From Streptomyces sp. PT12 (GTDB lineage: Bacteria > Actinomycetota > Actinomycetes > Streptomycetales > Streptomycetaceae), in assembly GCF_003311645.1 (NCBI RefSeq), contig NZ_QEST01000256.1:62001-126000 (forward strand): DNA of 64,000 nt, given 5' to 3'. The notes under the pieces are model-generated. The model was not told the origin of the DNA and did no database searches. It saw only the letters and a list, made by a program, of their open reading frames with translations. Shown piece after piece: positions 9,615-17,146 of this stretch. A program made the translations under genes and the position numbers. How positions within the stretch are numbered: the first letter of the stretch is position 1; each line of letters opens with the position of its first letter.

Positions 9615-10811
9615 ATGATCGGGCACAACGGGGCGGGAAACAGGGCGGATAACGGCGCGGCGGGAGAGGCCGGCGACGGCATCGGCGAGGGAACGCGGGC
9701 CGTGCGGGCCGGGCTGCCCGAGGCCGAGCCCTACAGGCCGCCGATGCCCGGCCCCGTGCTCGCCGCGCACTACCACCTGCCGGGCGACCCGGCCGCCGCG
9801 CCCTATGGCTACGGCCGCGAGGCCAATCCCACCTGGACCCTCCTCGAACGGGCCGTCGCGGAGCTCGAGTCGCCCACCGCGCCCGCCCACGCGATCGTCT
9901 TCCCCTCGGGGATCGCGGCGACCGCGGCCGTGCTGTTCGCGCTGCTCCGCCCCGGCGACACCGCCGTGCTCCCGTCCGACGGCTACCAGTTGCTGCCGAA
10001 GGTCCGCGCGCGCCTCGAGGCGTTCGGCGTGACCGTGCGCACCGCGCCCACCGGCGGCGACGCCCAACTCGCCGCGCTCGAGGGCGGGGTGCGGCTCCTG
10101 TGGCTCGAGACCCCGTCCAACCCCGGGCTCGACGTGTGCGACATCCGCCGCCTCTGCGCCGCGGCGCACGCCGGGGGCGCGCTCGTCGCCGTGGACAACA
10201 CCCTCGCAACCCCCCTCGGCCAGCGCCCCCTCGACCTGGGCGCCGACCTGTCCGTGGCCAGCGGCACCAAGGCGTTCAACGGCCATGGCGACGTCCTCCT
10301 CGGCTATGTCGCCACGCGCGACGACCGCCTGGCCGACGAGATCCGCGCGTGGCGCACCACCACGGGCGCCATCCTCGGCCCCATGGAGGCGTGGCTCGCG
10401 CACCGCGGCCTGGCGACGCTGCACCTGCGCACCGACCGGCAGCAGGCCAACGCGCTGGCCGTCGCCGCCGCCCTGCGCGAGCGGCCCGAGGTGACCGGGC
10501 TGCGCTACCCGGGGCTGCCGGACGACCCCGCGCACGCCACCGCTGCGGCGCAGATGCGGCGTTACGGCTGTGTGGTGTCGTTCACACTGCCCGACCGGGA
10601 GCACGCCGAGCGCTTCCTGGCCGCGCTCTCCCTCGTGGACGACGCCACGAGCTTCGGCGGCGTACGCTCCACGGCGGAGCGGCGCGCGCGATGGGGCGGT
10701 GACGCGGTGGCGGAGGGGTTCATCAGGCTCTCGGTCGGCGTGGAGGACGCCGATGACCTGATCGCCGACCTGTGTGCCGCCCTCGACACGGCGAGTGAAG
10801 CGCGCCCGTGA
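9615..10811 (+). CDS. PLP-dependent cystathionine gamma-lyase/synthase family enzyme
   Basis: 398 residues. Cys/Met-metabolism fold type I: GYGREANPTWTLLERAVAELE near the N-terminus, FPSGIAATAAV in the cofactor cradle, the SNPGLDV segment, VDNTLATPLGQRPLDLGADL, and SGTKAFNGHGD carrying the Schiff-base lysine. The C-terminal domain has LSLVDDATSFGGVRSTAERRARWGG, matching the substrate-binding region. It would cleave or form cystathionine-type thioethers in the cytosol; lyase is more likely than synthase, but this is not certain. Start ATG 9615 follows GAAAGGGG. The frame stays open far upstream, but that portion only mirrors the kinase gene. A Gly/Asn-rich N-terminal 25 residues precede the fold. 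Confidence 0.88.
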   Translation: MIGHNGAGNRADNGAAGEAGDGIGEGTRAVRAGLPEAEPYRPPMPGPVLAAHYHLPGDPAAAPYGYGREANPTWTLLERAVAELESPTAPAHAIVFPSGIAATAAVLFALLRPGDTAVLPSDGYQLLPKVRARLEAFGVTVRTAPTGGDAQLAALEGGVRLLWLETPSNPGLDVCDIRRLCAAAHAGGALVAVDNTLATPLGQRPLDLGADLSVASGTKAFNGHGDVLLGYVATRDDRLADEIRAWRTTTGAILGPMEAWLAHRGLATLHLRTDRQQANALAVAAALRERPEVTGLRYPGLPDDPAHATAAAQMRRYGCVVSFTLPDREHAERFLAALSLVDDATSFGGVRSTAERRARWGGDAVAEGFIRLSVGVEDADDLIADLCAALDTASEARP

Positions 10812-10848
10812 GGTTTCACCGGGCGGCGCCCGGGCCACATGTCTCTCC

Positions 10849-11340
10849 ATGGCCCACGCACAACCGGTGGTCAAGCGCACGGCCCGCGCCATCCTGCTCG
10901 ACGGGTACGACCTGATCGTCATCAAGCGCACCAAGCCGGGCCGCCCGCCGTACTGGATCACGCCCGGCGGCGGCGTCGAGCCGGAGGACGCCACCGTGCT
11001 CGACGCCCTGCACCGCGAGGTGTCCGAGGAGCTGGGCGCGGAGATCACCGACGTGGTGCCCGCGTTCGTGGACACCGTGCCGCACGTCCCCGAGCCGGGC
11101 GACGGCGCTCCCCCGGGCCTGAAGGTGCAGCACTTCTTCGTGTGCCGCCTGCTGTCGATGGACCCGTCGCTGCGGCACGGGCCCGAGGTGGAAGCGCCGC
11201 GCGGCACCTACGAGATCGTGCGGCTGCCCTTCACGCCCGAGGGCCTGGGCTCCGTCGACCTGGTGCCGCTCTCGCTGCGCGCCTACCTCACGCGGAACAT
11301 CCCCGGCATCCACACGCTGCTGGCGCGCGACCTGGTCTGA
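10849..11340 (+). CDS. NUDIX hydrolase
   Basis: 163 residues. NUDIX proteins hydrolyse nucleoside diphosphates linked to another moiety. The box reads GGVEPEDATVLDALHREVSE then ELGA: the catalytic REVSEE core is intact, but the glutamate expected six residues after the first Gly of the box is Ala. The N-terminus VVKRTARAILLDGYDLIVIKR gives the first strands of the fold. Start ATG 10849 was preferred over upstream in-frame codons because the fold begins right after it. The stop codon is the first element of a 14-bp tandem repeat. It is convergent with the PPOX gene. Substrate unknown. Confidence 0.85.
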   Translation: MAHAQPVVKRTARAILLDGYDLIVIKRTKPGRPPYWITPGGGVEPEDATVLDALHREVSEELGAEITDVVPAFVDTVPHVPEPGDGAPPGLKVQHFFVCRLLSMDPSLRHGPEVEAPRGTYEIVRLPFTPEGLGSVDLVPLSLRAYLTRNIPGIHTLLARDLV

Positions 11341-11444
11341 ACGGCCTGGTCTGAACGGCCTCGTCCGAACGGCCTCGTCCGAACGGCGCGTTCGAACGGC
11401 CTGGTCTGAACGGCCCGGTCCGCGCGGCGCGTTCGAACGCGGTC
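11331..11444. repeat. 14-bp degenerate tandem repeat after the NUDIX gene
   Basis: About eight units of a 14-bp motif near CTGAACGGCCTGGT / CCGAACGGCCTCGT run from the last codons of the NUDIX gene to within about 15 bp of the convergent PPOX gene's stop. Two units contain GCGCGTTCGAACG, with palindromic TTCGAA. This is the only non-coding content between the two 3' ends, and it may act as a structured terminator region or be replication-slippage debris. Confidence 0.85.
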
Positions 11445-11459
11445 GGCGCCGCCCGGCGT

Positions 11460-12491
11460 TCAGCCGAACCAGCCGCCCGCGCGCCCCCCGCCGCCCGGCG
11501 CCGTGCGCTGGGCGCGCTCCAGGGCGCGGCGCGCCTCCTCGCGCCACGCCTCCGCGTCAGGCGGGGGCGGGGGCTCGACCGCGGGCGCGGGCGCCCCGCC
11601 CTGGGGGAGCGCGTGCGCCGGCGCGGAACGCCCGTTGAGCTCCCGCGTGCGCCGCACCTGCGCCTCCCTGGCCGCGCCGAAGAAGTCGCCGCCCTTGCGC
11701 TTGTAGTCGTCGGTCCCCCAGTCGCGCGCGGTGCGCCTGGCCGCCTTGACCAGCTGCGGGATGTGCTTGGCGCAGTGGATATACGCCTCGACCACGTCGA
11801 CGCGCACCCACAGCTCGGCCCGCCGCCCCGGCACGGTCTCGTGCGACAGCTCGGGGTAGACCGCGCGCAGCTCGGCGTCGGGGACGACCCGGGCGCGGCC
11901 GTTGATGTGCAGGCCGATCCTCGCCCGGTCGAAGTCCATGAGCAGCAGGCCAGCGTGGGGGTTCTCCGAGATGTTGCCGAGCGAGGCGTGCACGCCGTTG
12001 CCCCGGTACTCGGGATACGCGAGCGAGCGCGGGTCGAGCACGTGCAGGAAGCCGGGAGGACCGGCGCGGAAGGAGCTGTCGCACTCGCCGTTGCGGTCGG
12101 CCGTCGACAGGAAGAACATCTCCTGCCTGGCCACGAACTCCCGCATGCGCTCGTTGAGATGGTCAAGCACCTGCTCGTCGTAGAACCGGTCGGCGCGCCG
12201 CTCGGTGCCGAGCCTCCGCTGCCACGCGTGCTCGCCGTCGCTGCCAGGGCGGCCCGACCGGTCGGGCGCGGCGTGCCACTCGTCCCCCGGCACGAGCGGG
12301 GGCGTGAGCGGGGGCGCTGGTGGTATGGCGGGGGCGCTCGGTGTGACCGGCGGGCGCGCGGGAGTCAGCGGGGCTACCACGCCCCTGTCCGTCCGCTCGG
12401 TCCGCACCGGCAGCGGCGGCCTGTCCTGGTGGACGGGCCTGACCGGCAGCGGGCCGTTCCCTTCACTTCCTGTGCCTGGGATCCCTGTCAT
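11460..12491 (-). CDS. Pyridoxamine 5'-phosphate oxidase (FMN split-barrel) family protein
   Basis: 343 residues from ATG 12491; a GTG at 12503 is an in-frame alternative with worse ribosome-binding spacing. The first 95 residues are Pro-rich and probably disordered. The split-barrel domain follows: EFVARQEMFFLSTADRNGECDSSFRAG, LGNISENPHAGLLLMDFDRARIGLHINGRARVV and ELWVRVDVVEAYIHC are typical of FMN- or F420-binding PPOX-like proteins. The C-terminus is basic and Pro/Ala-rich. It sits 75 bp downstream of the flavohemoglobin-like gene in the same direction, suggesting joint redox or nitrosative-stress duties. Its exact flavin and substrate are unknown. Confidence 0.82.
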   Translation of the reverse strand: MTGIPGTGSEGNGPLPVRPVHQDRPPLPVRTERTDRGVVAPLTPARPPVTPSAPAIPPAPPLTPPLVPGDEWHAAPDRSGRPGSDGEHAWQRRLGTERRADRFYDEQVLDHLNERMREFVARQEMFFLSTADRNGECDSSFRAGPPGFLHVLDPRSLAYPEYRGNGVHASLGNISENPHAGLLLMDFDRARIGLHINGRARVVPDAELRAVYPELSHETVPGRRAELWVRVDVVEAYIHCAKHIPQLVKAARRTARDWGTDDYKRKGGDFFGAAREAQVRRTRELNGRSAPAHALPQGGAPAPAVEPPPPPDAEAWREEARRALERAQRTAPGGGGRAGGWFG

Positions 12492-12566
12492 GCGTCGCTT
12501 CACTTCTCGGTGTCGTGCGTCAGATCGTCGTCGTCGGATGTGCTCGGAGGTACGGCGGGGTGTGGG

Positions 12567-13766
12567 CTATCCCGGGGGCACGAGCGTTCCCGTGAAGTCG
12601 TGCCGGATCCGGTCGGCCGGGATGCCGCACGACACCAGCGCGTCCACGCTCTTACGGATCATCTGCGGCGGCCCCGACAGATAGCCGTCGAACTCCTGCC
12701 ATGGCCCGAACTGCCGTACCGCCTCGGGCAGTCGGCCCTCGAGACCGCGCGTCGCGAAGTGCTCGACGACGGGCCGCACCGCGAGCCACGGGTGGCGGCG
12801 CTCCAGGTCGAGGAAGGAGTCCAGGTCATAGAGGTCGGCGTCGCGGTTGGCGCCGAAGAACACCTCGACGGGGCGGCGCCTGCCGTGCCGCGCCACGTCC
12901 TCGACCAGCGCCTTGATGGGCGCGATCCCGGTGCTGCCGCCCACGCAGATCAGGCCGCGGTCGGAGGCGTGGTCCACGGTCATCGAACCGCCCGGCGGCC
13001 CCAGCCTGATGACGTCCCCGCGCCGCGCCCTGTGCACGAGCGCGCGCGAAACCCAGCCCGCTGGCACGGCCTTGACATGGAACGACAGCAGTCCGTCGCT
13101 GCGCGGGCTCGACGCGAACGAGTAGTGCCGCCACACCCGCGGCCACCAGGGCGTCTCCAGGCTGGCGTACTGCCCGGCCCGGTAGGGGTAGGGGTGCTCG
13201 GGCCTGACGGTCACCACGGCGACGTCGCTCGTGCGGCGTTCGTGCCCGACGATCTCCGCGTCCCACCACGCGGGGGTGCTCAGCTCGTCCGCGGCGGCCG
13301 CGTCGATCATGGTCTGCGAGATCGCGGTGTACGCCCTGACCCAGGCCGCCTCGGCCTCGGGCCCCCAGGTGCGCGGGGCGTAACGTTCAAGCGCGTACAT
13401 CAACGCCTCGCCCACGGCCGGGTAGTGCTCAGACCGTGTGCCGTACTTGCGGTGGCCCCGGCCCAGATGGGCCAGGTAGTCCGTGAGCGTCACCGTGTCG
13501 TCGATGTGCTCGGCGGCGGTGAGCAGCGCGCCGAAGAGGCGGTCGCGCTGGGCGTCCATCGCGGGCGGGAACATGTCGCGCAGCCAGGGGTTCTGGACGA
13601 ACAGCAGCGCGTAGAAGTAGGAGGTGACCTCGTCGGCGACCGGCTCGATCTCGGCGAGTGTCCGTCTGATCACGACCGCGTCGGGGGATGGCACCTCAGT
13701 CTTCTCCCGGGGGGCGGGTACGCCCCCCGTGGTGGTGGCGCCGTCGTCGGCGGATATCGCGGTCAT
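12567..13766 (-). CDS. Flavohemoglobin-like protein (globin plus FAD/NAD reductase)
   Basis: 399 residues. The globin domain covers about 28-160, with proximal histidine candidate in LGRGHRKYG. The ferredoxin-reductase-like half has RHYSFASSP for FAD binding (RxYS), GPPGGSMTVD for the FAD pyrophosphate, and LICVGGSTGIAPIKAL for NAD(P)H. The C-terminal segment YLSGPPQMI is the usual nicotinamide-site motif. This architecture is that of nitric oxide dioxygenases, which oxidise NO to nitrate using O2 and NAD(P)H. The pairing with a PPOX family protein fits a nitrosative or oxidative stress role. The N-terminal 25 residues are extra and low-complexity. Confidence 0.88.
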   Translation of the reverse strand: MTAISADDGATTTGGVPAPREKTEVPSPDAVVIRRTLAEIEPVADEVTSYFYALLFVQNPWLRDMFPPAMDAQRDRLFGALLTAAEHIDDTVTLTDYLAHLGRGHRKYGTRSEHYPAVGEALMYALERYAPRTWGPEAEAAWVRAYTAISQTMIDAAAADELSTPAWWDAEIVGHERRTSDVAVVTVRPEHPYPYRAGQYASLETPWWPRVWRHYSFASSPRSDGLLSFHVKAVPAGWVSRALVHRARRGDVIRLGPPGGSMTVDHASDRGLICVGGSTGIAPIKALVEDVARHGRRRPVEVFFGANRDADLYDLDSFLDLERRHPWLAVRPVVEHFATRGLEGRLPEAVRQFGPWQEFDGYLSGPPQMIRKSVDALVSCGIPADRIRHDFTGTLVPPG

Positions 13767-13874
13767 GACTCTGCCTCGCCTCGATCAACTCCCGGCGATC
13801 ACACCGGGACCCGGCCATCGAGCCCCCCGCATCCCACTGGCACCATGGTTTCACACCGCCCGGATGCTCGACTG

Positions 13875-13902
13875 ACCCTACCGTTACGCGGCTGAGACAC
13901 AA
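13875..13902 (-). promoter_or_regulatory. Possible sigma-70-type promoter of the flavohemoglobin operon
   Basis: On the minus strand TTGTGT (13902-13897) and TAGGGT (13880-13875) are separated by 16 bp, close to vegetative -35 and -10 elements, about 110 bp ahead of the start codon. The remaining interval up to 14047 shows no gene. This is pattern match only. Confidence 0.3.
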
Positions 13903-14047
13903 GCCCCTTCCGGAAACGTGACGTTCGTGAGGTTCTTCCCGCTTTCTCGGGTGTCTTCCGTGAAGAGCATCATGCGCACCGCGACATCGGCAGACATCCC
14001 GCGGACCAAATCGGGTCGCGGGGGCGGCGGGGCCTCGCGCATCGCGC

Positions 14048-15481
14048 TCAGCGCCAGCCCTCCGGGTCGACTCCGCCGGGCACGGGCGCGTCAGGGTCGT
14101 ACGGCTGCCGCGTGAAGACGAAGGTGCCCAGGTCGAGATGGGTCACCGTGCCGTCGTCGCGGCGGCCCACCCGCAGCGTCTCCCCCGCGTAGTACCCGTC
14201 GAGCCCGGCCCATGTCCCCTCCGCCTCGGGCCTGAAGCGCGAGCCGCGCCCCGCGTTCCCCACGGGCCGCAGCGACAGATACCCGTCCTCGTGCAGCCGC
14301 AGCACATGGTCCGACGTCCCCCAGTACCAGTGCCCGGTCAGCGCGACCAGGTCCGGGTCCGCGTCGGCCAGCGGGCGCCACGCGCGCGGCTCGGGCGGCT
14401 CGTGCTCGGCGAGCAGGGCGAGCAGGTCCCACGCGAGCGGCCCGGTCCCGGGGCCCGAGGTGGCGTTGGCCAGCGCGACGGCGGCCGTCCCCTCGTCGGG
14501 GCTCGTCCACAGCCCGGCGACAAAGCCGGGCATCGAGCCGCCGTGCCCGGCGAGCAGCCGCCCCTCGTACCGCACCAGCTGCGTTCCCAGGCCGAACGCC
14601 GTCTCCCACGACGCCGCGTCGGGGCCGGAGGCGGCCCGCCGCATCTCGGCGAGGCTGCCCGCGCCCAGGACCCGGTCGTCGCCCGCGAGCAGGAACGCCG
14701 CGAACGCGCACAGGTCGTCCACCGTGGACCACAGCTGCCCCGCCGGCGCCATCCGCCCGGTGTCCACCGTCGGCTCGGGCTGCCGCACATCCGCGAACGG
14801 GTGCACCGCCCAGCCGCGCGCATACGGCTCCACCGGCGCCGCGGTCGTCCGCGTCATCTCCAGCGGGGCCAGCACCTCCGCGTGGAGTACGTCGAACCAC
14901 GGCGCGCCCCGCAGCTTCTCGACGAGCGCGCCGAGCAGCGCATAGCCGGGGTTGGAGTAGTGGAAGCGGCGCCCCTCGGGGTGCTTGCGCGGTGACTCGC
15001 CGAACACATCGGCCAGTTCGGGGCGCAACGAGCCGGGCGTGCGCTCCCACCACGGCCCGCGCGCCTCCGCCGCGAGCCCCCCGGTGTGCGCGAGCAGCTG
15101 CGCGATCGTGGCGCCGCCCCCGTGCGGCGTCGACAGGTGCGCGCCCAGCGGGTCGCCCAGGTCGACGAGCCCCTCGTCACGCAGCCGCATGACCTGCACG
15201 GCGGTCACGGTCTTGGTGATCGAGCCGATGCGGTACTGGGTGGCACGCGCGCCCCCCGCGCCCACCTCGCCCCGGCCCCCGGCCCACACGCGCCGCCCGT
15301 CGCGCACCAGCCCGGCCACCACCGAGGGCGCGCGGCCCTCGGACTGGGTCACGGCCAGGCGGTGGCCCAGGGCGCGCGCGGTCGCGGGAAGCACCTCGTC
15401 GGTGGGAAGCACCTCGTCGGTGAGAAGCCCTTCGTCGGCGGGGAACGCCTCGGCGGAAGGCCGCCGTTCAGGATCCGTCAT
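14048..15481 (-). CDS. Serine hydrolase, class C beta-lactamase/DD-peptidase-like
   Basis: 477 residues. The three active-site motifs of the family are visible: SITK (S-x-x-K) in QYRIGSITKTVTAVQ, HYSNPGY (Y-x-N), and GHGGSMPG (H-x-G). A roughly 130-residue C-terminal beta-rich domain with TGHWYWGTSD follows, as in many esterase-type members. No signal peptide is seen, so a cytosolic esterase or peptidase role is likelier than periplasmic beta-lactamase; function is otherwise unassigned. ATG 15481 is used; a GTG nine bases upstream is possible. The N-terminus contains an 18-bp duplicated segment read as LTDEVLPTDEVLP. It is divergent from the DUF2269-like gene. Confidence 0.87.
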   Translation of the reverse strand: MTDPERRPSAEAFPADEGLLTDEVLPTDEVLPATARALGHRLAVTQSEGRAPSVVAGLVRDGRRVWAGGRGEVGAGGARATQYRIGSITKTVTAVQVMRLRDEGLVDLGDPLGAHLSTPHGGGATIAQLLAHTGGLAAEARGPWWERTPGSLRPELADVFGESPRKHPEGRRFHYSNPGYALLGALVEKLRGAPWFDVLHAEVLAPLEMTRTTAAPVEPYARGWAVHPFADVRQPEPTVDTGRMAPAGQLWSTVDDLCAFAAFLLAGDDRVLGAGSLAEMRRAASGPDAASWETAFGLGTQLVRYEGRLLAGHGGSMPGFVAGLWTSPDEGTAAVALANATSGPGTGPLAWDLLALLAEHEPPEPRAWRPLADADPDLVALTGHWYWGTSDHVLRLHEDGYLSLRPVGNAGRGSRFRPEAEGTWAGLDGYYAGETLRVGRRDDGTVTHLDLGTFVFTRQPYDPDAPVPGGVDPEGWR

Positions 15482-15506
15482 GGCGCCCACTCATACCACG
15501 CGCGCC

Positions 15507-15536
15507 CCCGGGCTACTCGGGCGCGAGTAGCCCGGG
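15507..15536. promoter_or_regulatory. Perfect 13-bp inverted repeat, candidate operator
   Basis: CCCGGGCTACTCG (15507-15519) and its exact complement CGAGTAGCCCGGG (15524-15536) flank a 4-base loop. The element lies in the 107-bp divergent spacer between the serine hydrolase and DUF2269-like genes, upstream of both start codons. That position argues for a regulator-binding site rather than a terminator. No cognate regulator is adjacent. Confidence 0.6.
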
Positions 15537-15588
15537 ATACTCCCCACGCCGGACGCCGCGACGGGCCCTGCGGCGGGACCGTGAGGGC

Positions 15589-16170
15589 ATGAAACCACTC
15601 GCCCGTCCCGTTCGCCGGGGCCTTCTCGTCGCGCACGTCGTCGTATCGGTCGGCTGGCTCGGGCTCACGCTGTGCCTGCTGGTCCTGGGCATCGCCGGAG
15701 CGGTCAGCGGCTCGGAGGCGACCGCGGAGGCCGCCTACCGCGCGATGAAGATCTTCGGCGACTGGCTGCTCGCGCCGCTCGCCCTGCTCACCCTGGGCAC
15801 GGGCGTCGTGCTCTCGCTCGGCACCCACTGGGGGCTGGTCCGGCACCGCTGGGTGCTGGTCAAGTTCGTGCTGACCCTGATCACGACGGCCGCGTCGCTG
15901 CTCGCGCTGCGCGGCGGGATCGACGCCGCCGCGGCCGAGGTCGCCGCGGGGCGGCGCGTGACCGATGGCGCCGGGCTGATCGTTCCGCCCGGAGTGGCGC
16001 TCGCCTGCTACCTCTTCATGACCGCGATCTCGGTGCTCAAGCCCTGGGGCACGACCCGCTGGGGGCGCCGGGCGCGGGAGGCGAGGGCTTCGCGGCGCGG
16101 AGGCGGCGAACGCGGCGCCGGGCGCGGTGGAAAAGGGGTCGCCGCGCGTCCGGCGCGTCGGCCACTCTGA
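15589..16170 (+). CDS. DUF2269-like integral membrane protein
   Basis: 193 residues with four predicted membrane helices: LLVAHVVVSVGWLGLTLCLL, WLLAPLALLTLGTGVVLSL, WVLVKFVLTLITTAASLLAL and GVALACYLFMTAISVLKPWG. The helix-1 pattern HVVVSVGWLG and the basic C-terminal tail (RRAREARASRRGG) fit small predicted membrane proteins of the DUF2269 type. No catalytic motif is seen. The gene ends five bases before the GNAT gene's GTG, so the two are probably co-transcribed. Function unknown. Confidence 0.75.
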   Translation: MKPLARPVRRGLLVAHVVVSVGWLGLTLCLLVLGIAGAVSGSEATAEAAYRAMKIFGDWLLAPLALLTLGTGVVLSLGTHWGLVRHRWVLVKFVLTLITTAASLLALRGGIDAAAAEVAAGRRVTDGAGLIVPPGVALACYLFMTAISVLKPWGTTRWGRRAREARASRRGGGERGAGRGGKGVAARPARRPL

Positions 16171-16174
16171 GCCG

Positions 16175-17041
16175 GTGACCTCAACGCCGCCGATGCCGCC
16201 CATCCGCCGCCTCACCGTCCATGACCTGCCCGCCTGCCTCGACCTGGCAGGTGACCGCGGCTGGTCACGCGAGGCGCACAAGTGGCGCCTGCTCCTGACC
16301 GCGGGCCAGGGCTATGGCGTCGACGCCCCGCCAGGGGAGGGCGGCGGGCTGATCGCCTCGGTGGTGGTGACGGCGTACGCGGACACGCACCGCGGCATCG
16401 GCATGATGCTCGTCGCCGAGCGCTGGCAGCGCCAGGGCATCGGGCGCGCGCTGATGCGGCACGCGCTGGCCGAGTGCGGAACCGCGGCGGTCTTCCTCAG
16501 CGCCACGGACAACGGTCGCCCCCTCTACGAGCAGCTCGGCTTCAAGGCGGTGGGCGCGTTCACGACGCTGACCGGCAGGTTCACCGGTGGCCCCGAGGAC
16601 GCCGGGCCCACCGTGACCGTCCGCCCCGCGACCGCGGGCGACCTGCCCGCGCTCCTCTCCTACGACCGACCCGTCTTCGGGGCCGACCGCACCGAGCTCC
16701 TTGCCCGCCTCCCCTCGTTCGCCGACCGCTTCCTGGTCGCCGAACGGGCGGGCCGCCTGATCGGGTATGGCGCTTCCTGGCCGAACGTGACCACAACGGT
16801 CATCGGCCCCCTGCTCGCCGATGACGAGGCCACGGCCCGCGCCCTGCTCGCCCGCCTCGGCGCCGCCGCGCCCCTGCCGATCCGCTTCGACGCGGACGAC
16901 CGCCACCCCGACCTGGCCGCATGGCTGCGGAAGCGCGGCCTCGCCGACCGAAGCCGCTGCGCCCTGATGGTGACCGGCTCCCCCGATCTCCCCGGCGACA
17001 TCACCCGCCGCTTCGCCCCGTACTCGGTCGCCCTGGGATGA
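16175..17041 (+). CDS. Tandem-domain GNAT family N-acetyltransferase
   Basis: 288 residues from GTG 16175; ATG 16193 is an alternative closer to the fold (PPIRRLTVHDLPACLDLA). The first GNAT domain has MMLVAERWQRQGIGRALMRH, containing the acetyl-CoA pyrophosphate loop (Q/R-x-x-G-x-G/A), and SATDNGRPLYEQLGFK. The second, degenerate half begins VTVRPATAGDLPALLSYDRPVFGADR. This two-domain layout (GNAT plus a C-terminal GNAT-like domain) occurs in many uncharacterised acetyltransferases. The acceptor substrate is unknown. It probably shares a transcript with the DUF2269-like gene. Confidence 0.85.
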   Translation: MTSTPPMPPIRRLTVHDLPACLDLAGDRGWSREAHKWRLLLTAGQGYGVDAPPGEGGGLIASVVVTAYADTHRGIGMMLVAERWQRQGIGRALMRHALAECGTAAVFLSATDNGRPLYEQLGFKAVGAFTTLTGRFTGGPEDAGPTVTVRPATAGDLPALLSYDRPVFGADRTELLARLPSFADRFLVAERAGRLIGYGASWPNVTTTVIGPLLADDEATARALLARLGAAAPLPIRFDADDRHPDLAAWLRKRGLADRSRCALMVTGSPDLPGDITRRFAPYSVALG

Positions 17042-17057
17042 CACGTCCGGACATCAG

Positions 17058-17089
17058 ATATCCATCCGTATCTTCACGGAATATCCATC
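17058..17089. promoter_or_regulatory. Direct repeats ATATCCATC upstream of antirepressor-like gene
   Basis: ATATCCATC occurs at 17058-17066 and again at 17081-17089, 23 bp start to start (about two helical turns), in a noticeably AT-richer stretch 58-89 bp before the gene. Such spacing suits binding of a protein dimer on one DNA face. This could be an operator or promoter region; no binding protein is known. Confidence 0.4.
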
Positions 17090-17146
17090 GTTAACCCGAT
17101 CAGCGGAGCTCGAACCCGAGTCCGCGAACGATCGAAGGAACGAAGG

